A stretch of DNA of 52,500 nt, taken from Glandiceps talaboti. Lineage: Eukaryota; Hemichordata; Enteropneusta; Spengelidae. Where the stretch lies: NCBI RefSeq assembly GCF_964340395.1, contig NC_135551.1:7225563-7278062 (forward strand), written 5' to 3'. Shown here one piece after another: positions 50,122-52,500 of the stretch (the first letter of the stretch is position 1; each line of letters begins with the position of its first letter). A program made the position numbers and the translations under genes. The notes under the pieces are model-generated. The model was not told the DNA's origin and searched no databases. It was given only the letters and a program-made list of their open reading frames with translations.

Positions 50122-51430
50122 CGTGTGTTACATAATACATATTTAGATATAGGTGATGTTCTCAATTCATATTCATACTCTTAACAGACTTATGTTTTTG
50201 AAATTTCAGGTGAAGTCCAAAGGATACTGTGAACCATTAGATTTACATATAGACCCCAAAGTTCAGATATAAATGATCATTTGTAACCAGGTATACACTT
50301 GTAGTCTTTTATGGTACGTTGTGACGGAGTGCCCTCATACATCAACCAAACCCTAATAGGTGTGGCATCATCATGTTGTACAGTATATCACAGACTAACA
50401 CCCCATGTGACTTGCAGCGTTGCCAATTCCTACCATAAAAGTTAGAACTCTTCTTGTTTTTTATCCAGTTAATTCCAAGTTGATCAGGTTACCATTACTA
50501 GAATAATCTAAATATGACCAAGCACATTGCTTCCTTGCTCTTGAATAATAACTTGTAGTATTTCCAAACTCAGAGCATAATAAATTGACCTAGTAGATTT
50601 TATTAGCTAAATCATTGTATATGATTCAATGACATAGACTTGATATACAATGTATGAACACAAGAGGGCATTGTACACTACTGGTATATCCATTCCCTTG
50701 TACCTTTTAATAACAATAATAATAATAATAATAATAATGATAATAATGTTTTTTACGTAGCGCTTTCCCACTCTGTGCTCAAAACCCTTTACAATTATTA
50801 CCCCCGGCTAGGATCTATATTGGCACAATGACACTTTATACTTCAACTCCCTGGGGAGCATACAATCCATTGCAGCCTTTATAAGCACATAGGATTAAAG
50901 CATTCACATTGCAACCTCTATCCTACCAGGTCCCCAATTATACAGCTGGGTTGACTGAGGCACAGTCGTGGTTCAAATCTTGCCCGAGGACTTTAGCCAC
51001 TCAGAAACAGACGGCAGCGATGGGGCTCGAACCTGCAACCTGCTGATACCAAGCCGACCACTCATTCGCTCATCATCACTCCACTTTTATATGATAAGTC
51101 TACATCATTGAATCACATACAATAACATTTAAAGAAAGATAAGTGAGTCAGCTAAAATATACTACTTAACTTATTTATGCTCCGAGTTTGAAACTACTAC
51201 AAACTCTAAATATGGACTTACACTTACAGTGCACTGTAATTTTGAAGAGAAAACCATGACAACAGAGAAAAATTTGTTCTGGTTATTCTTTGTCATCATA
51301 TTTATGTTGTCCAGAATACTCCTTACCTGATTTATATCGTCTACAACAAAGCCTTCTGAGGCTATGATATCAGGAATGTTATTAGAATCTGTACCATGTG
51401 ATTTTAATTCACCATGAATACTTGGATGAC
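9847..51430 (-). CDS. PAAF1: PAAF1/Rpn14-like WD40 proteasome-assembly factor, 9 exons, 5'-partial
   Basis: Spliced minus-strand gene made of the nine exons annotated separately (total 1091 bp). The protein follows human PAAF1 from about residue 29 to the C-terminus almost without gaps, including HVFDVNCCRFFPSG-like, GTQDGNIY-like and GDGSC blocks; this comparison is from memory, not a search. The family is a seven-bladed WD40 propeller. The mammalian protein and yeast Rpn14 bind proteasomal ATPase subunits (Rpt6/PSMC5) and act in 19S base assembly and restraint of 26S activity, in cytosol and nucleus. Visible WD-type ends are LSIWETRDG, LRIWSVENG, AKLWDCGQ, IYILDIRN and IRKYSM. All acceptors are AG, all donors GT, and split codons join correctly at every junction. 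The exon encoding the N-terminus was not found within the window. Introns in transcript order are about 1275, 1197, 590, 830, 551, 724, 837 and 34489 bp. Confidence 0.95.
10125..10275 (+). mobile_element. 3' end of a non-LTR retrotransposon (LINE)
   Basis: The plus-strand frame reads FSNCVPRLWNSLALDRRQSS then NLNTFNTFF, the signature C-terminus of CR1/L2-like reverse transcriptase polyproteins (PRLWNSLP..., NLNTFK...). It is followed by an (ATT)n tail. Only the extreme 3' end survives. It lies in the PAAF1 last intron, antisense to the gene. Confidence 0.75.
10515..10860 (+). repeat. Dispersed repeat, copy 1 (pair with 18635-18970)
   Basis: About 340 bp sharing GTTAAAATACCAATAATT, GACATTGTA, a TACTGTTCA...GGTGTA block and CTCACAA...CATTCCA/GTTCCA...GCAGCT-like words with 18635-18970 in the same order and strand. 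Confidence 0.7.
11386..12190. repeat. Tandemly duplicated unit: (GAT)n plus about 200 bp
   Basis: (GAT)n at about 11386-11545 is followed by a segment beginning TAGAATCTTTCTACAT and ending near 11760. The same pair recurs at about 11762-12190, where the GAT tract also contains GGT runs. The non-microsatellite part, with TTTAATTGT(G/A)ACAGGGTTT and AATAAATGTT, looks like a LINE 3' tail. Poly-Met, Ser and His open frames here are artefacts. Confidence 0.85.
12294..12436. repeat. Old direct repeat flanking a MITE, left copy
   Basis: Shares the order CCCAGGTTCT, TATCTAAT(G/T)AGT, ATTCTTTT, GGAC, TTTCT, GCTTTGC-like and CTGTTTTCAA with 12815-12965 on the other side of the hairpin element at 12439-12789. 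Moderately diverged. Confidence 0.55.
12439..12789. mobile_element. Hairpin MITE, copy A (best preserved)
   Basis: 351 bp with inverted arms over almost the full length, starting AGTGATCATATGGATGAGG and ending CTCATCCATATGACCACT. It is flanked by TTAA on both sides (12435-12438, 12790-12793). The arms include TTTTATCATGGCTTCCTAC on one side and its complement on the other. Non-coding. Three other copies are at 31388-31712, 41715-41965 and 42268-42619. Confidence 0.9.
12794..13600. other. Intronic, right copy of the flanking repeat then unique sequence
   Basis: 12815-12965 is the right-hand copy of the repeat at 12294. Beyond it I see no gene. Confidence 0.5.
13680..13880. repeat. Imperfect tandem duplication, about 126 bp
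   Basis: TTATATCGACACACCACAAAAA followed by TTTTGGTGA, AGAATAA(C/T)TGTCTC and ACTATTC(C/T)ATTCATTT occurs twice in a row. Confidence 0.8.
13905..14148 (-). mobile_element. tRNA-derived SINE
   Basis: On the minus strand it begins GGGTTGTCGGTGGCCGAGTGG. Box A (TGGCCGAGTGG) is at 14125-14135 and box B (GGTTCGAACCC) at 14081-14091, spaced as in a Leu/Ser-type tRNA with a long variable arm. The body follows with GGTTTTCCCCGGGTCACTCC and GTTTCCTCC. Transcription by RNA polymerase III is inferred from the boxes. A second, 3'-truncated copy is at 38290-38392. Confidence 0.85.
14547..14580. repeat. Poly-C run followed by (CA)n
   Basis: About 18 C then a short CA repeat. Confidence 0.95.
14733..16973. 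repeat. 67-bp minisatellite, about 33 copies
   Basis: The unit runs from TGTCTGTCCTAGACTACTG through TTAATTTTAAGACC and TTTACAATCAG to TTTGTAGATCAAGTCATTAG. Variants are TTTGCAAATC in place of TTTGTAGATC, CAAATCATT in place of CAAGTCATT, AAACTTAAG in place of TTTTAAG, and two units lacking TACT near 16280 and 16415. One unit near 16815 has an inserted GTT. Copies are otherwise almost identical. It is in the PAAF1 last intron and has no coding potential. Confidence 0.98.
16974..17170 (+). repeat. Dispersed repeat R1, copy 1
   Basis: Begins GAAAATCAAAGTTCTTCAAG; contains CTTGTTCCTGGT, CACCATCTTGTTTTCGAGGAAA and ATTCTAGAATGATGAAATTTTG. Other copies: 20650-20900 (+), 23095-23345 (-), 43000-43415 (-); a start-like fragment lies near 48155. 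Confidence 0.75.
17171..19589. other. Intronic sequence without a recognised gene
   Basis: Holds a purine-rich GGA tract (about 17796-17880), a short duplicated CCCTCTGACTGGTTTGAGTT (18478-18530) and the second copy (18635-18970) of the repeat at 10515. A 92-codon minus-strand frame at 19157-19435 has no recognisable homology. Confidence 0.5.
19590..20410. repeat. Degenerate tandem repeat interrupted by a LINE insertion
   Basis: Units of roughly 80-90 bp contain TACTGTAGA(C/T)CTCACTTG, AGAGTTCTCTA and CCTTCCTAAAATTATCTGATACC. They run from about 19590 to 19898 and resume from about 20230 to 20410. The interruption falls inside one unit. Confidence 0.75.
19899..20230 (-). mobile_element. 5'-truncated CR1/L2-like LINE with (TTGA)n tail
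   Basis: On the minus strand an open frame reads GGRVCSHAAPHLWNTLPLY, IRQKPTPYSLRKNFKTCLF and SRAFHIY before a stop, typical of the C-terminus of CR1/L2-type polyproteins. The preceding KSLLHEPKYRLMSF is in another frame, joined by one extra T, so a single-base frameshift is present. The 3' end is GCACTTTATAAATGAC followed by TTGA repeats. It is inactive. Confidence 0.85.
20405..20610. repeat. TTTTACCAGGGTTCC-family repeat
   Basis: Contains AAGTAGGTAAAATCTACATG and TTTTACTGGGGTTCCCTACC. Confidence 0.7.
20650..20900 (+). repeat. Dispersed repeat R1, copy 2
   Basis: Contains AAAATCAAAGTTCTTCAATT, CTTGTTCCTGGTCCTTTGGA, CTGTCTTGTTTTCAAGG and GTGGCCATATTGGATTCTA, matching the copies at 16974 and, inverted, at 43000. 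Confidence 0.8.
21020..21175 (+). mobile_element. SINE 3' part (same family as 50709-51070)
   Basis: Reads ATGGATTGTATGCTCCCAAG, AAAGGGCCGCTGTG, CAGGGGGTAATAACTGTA, CGCTTTGAGCACAGAG and GCTCTATATAA, then an (ATT)n tail. 5'-truncated. Confidence 0.85.
21176..22200. other. Intronic sequence with loosely repeated motifs
   Basis: Loosely similar stretches at 21340-21420 and 21540-21620 share TTTGCACTTGTG, ATCTGCTG/ACTGTAC and CCTTTTGCTT/CCTTTGCTT. There is a GAAA-rich run near 22066-22100 and a (TA)n run at 22176-22200. No gene seen. Confidence 0.5.
22201..22692. repeat. 88-bp direct repeats 400 bp apart
   Basis: GGTCGTTTGCACTTCAG(T/C)GC, CAATACTGGAAACATTAG and CAAACCTGTTATGGATAAAT are nearly identical at 22201-22290 and 22611-22692. 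Between them lies one partner of an inverted repeat pair (22430-22600 versus 28885-29090). Confidence 0.85.
22693..23917. other. Intronic; repeat R1 copy 3 and unique sequence
   Basis: 23095-23345 is a minus-oriented copy of repeat R1 (AAGATGGTACACGCAC, AACAAGCTTTTG, GCAAAGTTTGCAGAAAT). A short GT microsatellite is at 23579-23597. No gene seen. Confidence 0.55.
23918..24135 (-). mobile_element. SINE copy (same family as 50709-51070)
   Basis: Plus-strand reading shares CTCCCTGGGGAGCATACAAT, CCATTGCAGCCT, GCACATAGGATTAAAGCATTC-like sequence and CCAGGTCCCCAATTATACAG with the full copy. It lacks the tRNA-like head. Confidence 0.9.
24360..24690 (+). mobile_element. Possible retroelement 3' tail with hammerhead-like motif
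   Basis: CCCTGAAGGTTTCTTGTGTG, then AGACCGAAATGTCGCTG and AATAAAGAAAC. The GGTTTC/GAGACC stem before GAAA resembles the degenerate hammerhead-type motifs reported in Penelope-like elements, but the CTGANGA core is imperfect. The region upstream is unassigned. Confidence 0.35.
24838..24960 (+). mobile_element. Degenerate SINE fragment
   Basis: TGTATGCGTCCAAAGGA, TTAAAGGCTGCTGTGCTGTT and AAGTGTGGAAAAA align loosely with the 3' half of the SINE at 50709-51070. A 103-codon open frame runs through it and is not supported as a gene. Confidence 0.5.
24961..25804. other. Intronic sequence, nothing recognised
   Basis: Short Cys-rich open frames on the minus strand (25155-25459) lack supporting features. 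Confidence 0.5.
26899..26934. repeat. Perfect 16-bp hairpin with 4-base loop
   Basis: CATGGATGTATTAGTG, loop TCCT, then the exact complement. CTCTCATCATG is directly repeated on both sides, like a target duplication. Confidence 0.9.
27274..27817. mobile_element. Foldback element nested in the 2.5-kb element
   Basis: Arms at 27274-27361 and 27728-27817 pair through ATGTATTAATCGCC, ACCCGGAAG, GTCAGCCATATGTTACAG and TGGTAACA. About 544 bp in all, non-coding. Confidence 0.8.
28300..29109. other. AT-rich intronic sequence; inverted partner of 22430-22600
   Basis: 28885-29090 is the reverse complement of about 22430-22600 (TTATCAATTATCAAATGTCA, TAATGACTTTACATAAAATT, ATACTGATAATTAAATATC). No gene seen. 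Confidence 0.7.
29130..29252. repeat. (TATG)n(TG)n(TATG)n microsatellite
   Basis: Two TATG blocks on either side of a TG block and a CATGCATGCG centre. Tyr/Val/Cys-rich open frames are artefacts. Confidence 0.97.
29253..30860. other. Intronic sequence, nothing recognised
   Basis: Only short random frames. A brief CA repeat is at 29523-29539. Confidence 0.5.
30861..31125. repeat. 138-bp tandem duplication
   Basis: TCACAAGGTGATTT, GGAAAATGAAAGTGTCTTG, AAAGATTTCCAGGTGTTTTG and TTTTACA occur twice in the same order; copies start near 30863 and 31001. Confidence 0.9.
31201..31281. repeat. Extended hairpin, about 34-bp stem
   Basis: CATATGCCTTATTTTT then AGCTTCTTGCA, a loop of about 8 bases, then TGCAAGGAGCT and AAAAATAAGGCATAT. 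It has the size of a miRNA precursor or a very small MITE. Nothing shows that it is transcribed other than as PAAF1 intron RNA. Confidence 0.8.
31388..31712. mobile_element. Hairpin MITE, copy B (diverged)
   Basis: Follows copy A through TTGGTATTTATTTTAGG, AACTCAATAAATTG, a TTTTTGTAATTTATTGATGT arm and ACAGACTTGGTAGATGCTG. The left end follows a TTAA. Confidence 0.8.
31713..32329. other. Intronic sequence, nothing recognised
   Basis: Near 31990-32090 the words GGCGATCTCATACATC and GATGAGGGCATAACGACTTG form a weak inverted pattern. No gene seen. Confidence 0.45.
32330..32500. repeat. Short degenerate tandem repeat, GAACCACATT core
   Basis: GAACCACATT recurs at 32333, 32387, 32430 and 32484, with GGACACTT or GGACATAT before most copies. 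The open frame on the minus strand is a product of this repeat. Confidence 0.8.
32501..33589. other. Intronic sequence, nothing recognised
   Basis: No repeat or gene stands out. Confidence 0.45.
33590..33870. repeat. TTTTACCAGGGTTCC-family repeat with G-rich minisatellite
   Basis: Repeat-family words flank a G-rich tract (about 33741-33830) of irregular GGGTGGGGTGGGAGAGGAG units with strong quadruplex potential on the plus strand. Confidence 0.8.
33871..34548. other. Intronic; possible hammerhead-like motif on the minus strand
   Basis: The minus-strand motif at 34143-34173 is described in the findings. No gene seen. Confidence 0.4.
34549..34776. repeat. Conserved 220-bp dispersed repeat R2, copy 1
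   Basis: Shares CACAAAAATAACCCTCCCTA, GAAGACAACTGCAGAGCC, CTGCCCCACATACACACTTG and CTCTAAAGTACTA exactly with 44939-45151. Same strand, about 10 kb apart. Confidence 0.9.
34950..35545. repeat. 150-bp tandem repeat, about 4 copies
   Basis: GAGTTATGGCTTTGGACATG starts at 34982, 35133, 35283 and 35433. Each unit includes AAAATGGCTGCCAGGCAG, CCATATTGGATCGTATCA and GTCATAGAACACTGTCCTAA. The similar minus-strand open frames are repeat artefacts. Confidence 0.97.
35600..35820. repeat. 27-bp tandem repeat carrying octamers, about 7 copies
   Basis: Unit ACCAACTGACTGATATGCAA + ATGAAGT. Perfect ATGCAAAT at 35634, 35659, 35713 and 35767, an inverted one (ATTTGCAT) at 35607, and variants at about 35686, 35740 and 35795. 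Confidence 0.9.
36094..36503. mobile_element. 410-bp TIR element with a small open frame
   Basis: Ends CTAGTTCCTGATGGACC / GGTCCATCAGGAACTAG. The similarity extends over about 75 bp with mismatches (CTTCATACTATTC, CAATCCCG(T/C)TACTC). AGT flanks both ends, so a 3-bp duplication is possible. It carries a plus-strand frame of 98 codons (36104-36400), discussed in the findings. Confidence 0.85.
36504..38289. other. Intronic sequence, nothing recognised
   Basis: An 83-codon minus-strand frame at 37917-38168 (starting LSLLLLGWIGASC) has no family signature I can name. Confidence 0.45.
38290..38392 (-). mobile_element. tRNA-derived SINE, 3'-truncated copy
   Basis: Box A variant TGGCTGAGTGG at 38372-38382 and box B GGTTCGAACCC at 38329-38339. 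It starts GGGTTGTCGGTGG and matches the copy at 13905-14148 until about 38300, where similarity stops. Confidence 0.85.
38930..39140. mobile_element. Foldback repeat, about 200 bp
   Basis: GGACAGTACAGTATAATAGT and GGAATGGTAAATTGG (38966-39006) are answered by CCAATTTACCATTCC and AACTATATTGTACAGTCC (39088-39125). ATTTGCCCCTTG also occurs on both sides, in direct orientation. Confidence 0.8.
39141..40576. other. Intronic sequence, nothing recognised
   Basis: Poly-T runs and no repeat family identified. Confidence 0.45.
40577..40800. repeat. 70-bp tandem repeat with one shortened unit
   Basis: CTCATTTCTGAACTTAGAG, TCTAAAATCTATCAAAAATT and CTGAATTGTGCTGAGTCTGT recur from about 40580, 40650, 40712 and 40752. 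The third unit lacks its middle. Confidence 0.9.
40801..41714. other. Intronic; TTGA-rich stretch near 41280-41345
   Basis: Near 41255-41345 CAATCAATCAAAC is followed by TTGATTTATTAAC and GATTGATTGACTGATTGATTG-like repeats in the opposite sense, perhaps the tails of two LINEs. Otherwise nothing recognised. Confidence 0.5.
41715..41965. mobile_element. Hairpin MITE, copy C (truncated)
   Basis: Matches copy A from GGTCATACGGATGAG through TTTTATCATGGCTTCCTAC and the central AAACATTTTACACAT, but breaks off after GAGTTATTTGGGTGTACACA in the second arm. Confidence 0.85.
42268..42619. mobile_element. Hairpin MITE, copy D
   Basis: AAGTGGTCATATGGATGATG to CTTATCCATATGACCACTTT with paired arms throughout. 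TTAA precedes it at 42264; no matching TTAA is seen after it. Part of an open frame at 42062-42361 is this arm. Confidence 0.9.
42620..43859. other. Intronic; repeat R1 copy 4 and a GATGTGTGAGGGCGCCC repeat
   Basis: 43000-43415 is the longest copy of repeat R1, minus-oriented (CAATATGGCTGCCAAATCCA, GAAAACAAGATGGTAAACCC, GGAACAAGCTTTCATAGGC). 43540-43640 shares GCTGATGTGTGAGGGCGCCC with about 48885 and, inverted, with about 50320-50350. Confidence 0.7.
43860..44142. repeat. 49-bp tandem repeat, about 6 copies
   Basis: AATACAAGGCTAGTAATAAG then TAGCTACATATAACTGT(T/C) and AATACTAACTG repeats every 49 bp. It ends about 350 bp downstream of the exon h donor. Confidence 0.97.
44497..44579 (-). CDS. 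PAAF1: PAAF1 exon h
   Basis: 83 bp. The acceptor is GACTTCTAG and the donor ACAG|GTAAGG. It completes a Ser codon and reads EPFKIIQRSKSPVLHLKSHH, then NGFVAST, matching human APVQVIHRSGAPVLSLLSVR and DGFIASQ. It ends one base (G) into the Gly codon that is completed by the last exon 34.5 kb away. Confidence 0.93.
44939..45151. repeat. Conserved dispersed repeat R2, copy 2
   Basis: Partner of 34549-34776; in the intron between exons g and h. Confidence 0.9.
45337..45410 (-). pseudogene. Decayed partial duplicate of PAAF1 exon g
   Basis: In the intron just past the exon g donor, about 75 bp repeat the middle of exon g at an offset near 98 bp. In the parallel frame it reads FNYSTVLSITHVIGRTPDG and SIYI, against FNCCAVLSTTHVIGGTQDG and SIYILDI in the real exon. 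It lacks an evident donor at the matching place, and several substitutions hit conserved positions (both Cys of FNCC and the Gln of TQDG). Retaining the intron meets TAA directly after the donor. I infer a small tandem duplication that is now decaying. Confidence 0.75.
45417..45532 (-). CDS. PAAF1: PAAF1 exon g
   Basis: 116 bp, from acceptor CATGATAG to donor CAAG|GTAAAC. It encodes IFKMSASAAFNCCAVLST, then THVIGGTQDGSIYILDIRNT, matching human VFLFIGSDAFNCCTFLS and AGTQDGNIYQLDVRS. It leaves two bases (AG) of a codon for the next exon. A degenerate partial copy lies immediately downstream (about 45337-45410). Confidence 0.94.
46257..46348 (-). CDS. PAAF1: PAAF1 exon f
   Basis: 92 bp. The acceptor is ATTTATTCAG and the donor AGTCG|GTAAGG. 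It completes a Ser codon, then reads EREIGTEGKLLLVAREDNIL and QGIGLHSRES, matching human EREVGTEAKMLLLAREDKKL and QCLGLQSRQ. It ends in phase 0. A run of 18 C (46151-46168) lies about 90 bp beyond the donor. Confidence 0.95.
46660..46890. repeat. Loose CATGTGACATGCATGTGAC repeat
   Basis: Words such as GCATGTGACA, AACATGCAACTACCATGTG and GCTAGCATGT recur irregularly next to the exon e donor. The plus-strand open frame here comes from this repeat and antisense exon e. Confidence 0.65.
46900..47094 (-). CDS. PAAF1: PAAF1 exon e (WD repeats)
   Basis: 195 bp, from acceptor ATTTAAG to donor CCAA|GTAAGTG. It encodes ITDTAIVDKGRNVVSCSRDG, AAKLWDCGQATCLGTL and INGCDVGVANNSVNLGSP, matching human DTAIVDRGRNVVSASRDGTA, RLWDCGRSACLGVL and INGVAVGAADNSINLGSP. 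It begins in the Gly codon split with exon d and ends one base into a Ser codon. It covers one full blade and the start of the next. Confidence 0.95.
47500..47800. repeat. TTTTACCAGGGTTCC-family repeat beside exon d
   Basis: Three units with GTAAGTAGGTAAAATCTACC and CCAGTCATTTTACCACGGTT in the intron between exons d and e. Confidence 0.75.
47925..48075 (-). CDS. PAAF1: PAAF1 exon d (WD repeat)
   Basis: 151 bp. The acceptor is TTATTGCAG and the donor GGAG|GTAATG, leaving one base (G) for the next Gly codon. This is the best-conserved exon: ELKGHLGEVNCCQFFPSG, VVLSGSTDMQLRIWS, then CPVTLKGHKG, almost residue for residue with human PAAF1. It has the GH...D...W layout of a canonical WD40 blade. 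An open frame continues past the donor into the intron until a stop, which is read-through and not coding. Confidence 0.97.
48666..48764 (-). CDS. PAAF1: PAAF1 exon c (WD repeat)
   Basis: 99 bp, phase 0 at both ends (33 codons). The acceptor is TTTATAG and the donor CGG|GTGAG. It encodes one WD unit: VVSIDVSSGGALGVSAGTDG, then QLSIWETRDGSVR. The GTDG turn and the IW dipeptide match human SSTDGTMKIWQASNGELRR. Confidence 0.95.
49504..49634. mobile_element. 131-bp foldback with 24-bp termini
   Basis: TATAGCATCTATATCAAGTG + TAAAA at the left is answered by TTTTACACTTGATATGAATG + CTATA at the right, with two mismatches. Non-coding MITE-like element. Confidence 0.7.
49717..49882. mobile_element. 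166-bp near-complete hairpin element
   Basis: GTTAGCTGAAAGCTAGTCTC, GCTGCCAGACTC, ACTATCGTCCCTAA and TGTATGCCGAG are all answered in reverse complement, leaving a loop of about 34 bases (49781-49814). It abuts the 27-bp repeat at the exon b donor. Confidence 0.9.
49881..49961 (-). repeat. 27-bp tandem repeat, 3 copies, at the exon b donor
   Basis: Units 49935-49961, 49908-49934 and 49881-49907. On the minus strand each begins with GTGAGT or GTGAAT after AAAGT or AAAAGT, and encodes V(S/N)FSITVQS in the PAAF1 frame. A stop (TAG) follows just past the third unit. Confidence 0.95.
49962..50051 (-). CDS. PAAF1: PAAF1 exon b
   Basis: 90 bp, phase 0 at both ends (30 codons). The acceptor is GGTTACAG and the donor AAAAGT|GTGAGT. 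It encodes RSLVMSYPEEDVSSKFISPL followed by STLSTVHNKS, matching human SCPKENASSKFLAPYTTFS and IHTKS. The donor lies at the edge of a 27-bp tandem repeat (49881-49961) that repeats the donor-like site twice more in frame, so longer isoforms are conceivable. Confidence 0.93.
50084..50130. repeat. (GT)n microsatellite
   Basis: GT repeat with GC interruptions near its end, about 35 bp upstream of the exon b acceptor in transcript terms. Confidence 0.95.
50709..51070 (-). mobile_element. tRNA-derived SINE, best-preserved copy
   Basis: On the minus strand it has a tRNA-like head with box B GGTTCGAGCCC (51023-51033). Then come GGGGACCTGGTAGGATAGAG, GCTTTAATCCTATGTGC, ATTGTATGCTCCCCAGGGAG and GGGTTTTGAGCACAGAG, ending in AAGCGCTACGTAAAA and an (ATT)n tail. 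Degenerate or partial relatives are at 6120, 21020, 23918 and 24838. Confidence 0.9.
51080..51230. repeat. Dispersed repeat R3, one of three copies
   Basis: ATGATAAGTCTACATCATTG, AATCACATACAATAA, GAGTTTGAAACTACTACAA. Related copies are at about 50570-50690 (opposite strand) and 52070-52225 (ATGACATAAGTCTTCATCAC, GAGTTCGAAACTGCTACAA). Confidence 0.75.
51327..51430 (-). CDS. PAAF1: PAAF1 exon a (N-terminal region, first exon visible)
   Basis: 104 bp, entered through TTTCCTAAG and left through CAG|GTAAGG. It starts with two bases completing a Gly codon, so a preceding exon must end in G. It reads HPSIHGELKSHG, then NIPDIIASEGFVVDDINQ, matching the human segment around KPSLYGSL and IPEVTASEGFTVNEINK. 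This part precedes the first clear WD repeat. The upstream coding exon was looked for between 51431 and 52500 and not recognised. Confidence 0.92.
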
Positions 51431-52500
51431 CTTAGGAAATAAAAACAAACAACAATAAAATGTACACAACCCCCCAAAAAATTCTTTTCCTTGCTCTGGA
51501 ATCATATCTCGTAGTAGTTTCATAATCAGCTAGTGCATAAATAAATTTACAAGGGCTTAAAAAAAATATTTGGTTCCAGGTTCCAAACCCCACCTAGTTT
51601 TTCACCATGACGACCCTAAACTAAATGTTTACAAATTCAAGAATTAATCAAGAAAATCTTGATAGTTGTGAATTCTCGTGAGAAATAGATGCCAAAACTG
51701 ACATCAACTTAAAAAGACAATATAAAACTGTTCTTTCAATCTGTAATGGCTGTACATCTGATGGGAAGAAACCAATAACACAGAGATCATATGGAACACA
51801 ACGGAAAACATAACTACCTGAACTAGACTCTCACACATCAAACAAAATCTACCTACTCTAAAATTGAGCATAATGGAAACGACAATTTTTTTTTAGGCCT
51901 AATCACAGCCTTCTTCAACTGTTATTGTATACAGTAACTTCAATGATGAAGACATGGTACATGTATATGACAAGATGGCCAAGGTTATAGTATATGAAGA
52001 TCACTGCATTAAACGTTGAGTGAAAGAAGCAATCAAGATCAAAAAAGCAACGCCTGTCACTTTCATACTTGTAGTATACAATGCCCTCTAGTGGCCATAT
52101 GACATAAGTCTTCATCACTGAATCATATGTACAATAATAAGAGCTGAATGTGGCTTCAAGATTTACAGTTTCAGCCAAAATACAGTACTTGATGAATTAT
52201 TTACAAGATGAGTTCGAAACTGCTACAAGAATGAAAATGTACAACTAGTATGGGTTTATTTAATGTTTAAAATATTGGGTAACTGATCACCTTGCTCTGA
52301 TCAAGATTAGTCCATTTTCAATTTCAAAATTGATGTGTACATTTCTGTGCATCTCAAATTGTTATTTGCACAATTGCATGAGATGTCTACGTGGTTCTAT
52401 TATTATTATTATTATTATTCCATAATATGCACATCCTGTCTGACTTAAGACTCTTGGAGTGAAATCACTTGATGATCCAATATACCAATTACTCTATTAT
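51431..52500. other. Upstream PAAF1 intron or 5' flank; no exon recognised
   Basis: Contains repeat R3 (about 52070-52225) and an (ATT)n run near 52398-52420. An 87-codon minus-strand frame at 51915-52178 overlaps the repeat and does not resemble the PAAF1 N-terminus. Confidence 0.5.

Overview
This is a stretch of animal nuclear genome, AT-rich and dominated by non-coding repeats. I infer an invertebrate metazoan: the one recognisable gene is split by short GT-AG introns, and the repeats include tRNA-derived SINEs, 5'-truncated LINEs, hairpin MITEs and many microsatellites. I cannot name the species. There are no bacterial-style operons, CRISPR arrays or phage genes. Most apparent open frames are short, lie inside repeats or microsatellites, and are not supported as genes.

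The one gene I can reconstruct is on the minus strand: an orthologue of PAAF1 (proteasomal ATPase-associated factor 1; Rpn14 in yeast), a WD40 chaperone of 26S proteasome assembly. Nine coding exons can be placed: 51327-51430, 49962-50051, 48666-48764, 47925-48075, 46900-47094, 46257-46348, 45417-45532, 44497-44579 and 9847-10007. All have AG acceptors, all but the last (which ends at the stop) have GT donors, and the reading phase fits at all eight junctions. They encode about 362 residues, ending at a TGA in the same place as the human protein. The N-terminal exon (about 28-30 residues in human) is not visible and probably lies beyond the right edge. The first seven introns are about 0.55-1.3 kb. 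The last is about 34.5 kb and fills most of the window.

Region by region. 1-7000 is intergenic, with microsatellites, an array of octamer-bearing AT-rich repeats and an old SINE. 7010-9432 is a foldback element with 690-bp inverted arms flanked by TTAA, just beyond the PAAF1 3' end. 9847-10007 is the last PAAF1 exon. 10008-44496 is the giant last intron. It holds a LINE 3' end, a duplicated GAT-repeat unit, four copies of a hairpin MITE, tRNA-derived SINEs, a 2.2-kb minisatellite of about 33 copies of 67 bp, a LINE inserted into a tandem array, a 2.5-kb element with nested foldbacks, a 150-bp tandem array, a second octamer array and a 410-bp TIR element. 44497-51430 is the exon-dense part of PAAF1; it contains a decayed tandem copy of part of one exon and a 27-bp tandem repeat that multiplies a splice donor in frame. 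51431-52500 shows only dispersed repeats.

I do not see a convincing new multi-gene system. The most distinctive points are the 34.5-kb terminal intron, the in-frame repeated splice donors, the decayed exon duplicate, the foldback element with unevenly conserved arms, and two unrelated tandem arrays that each carry many ATGCAAAT octamers.
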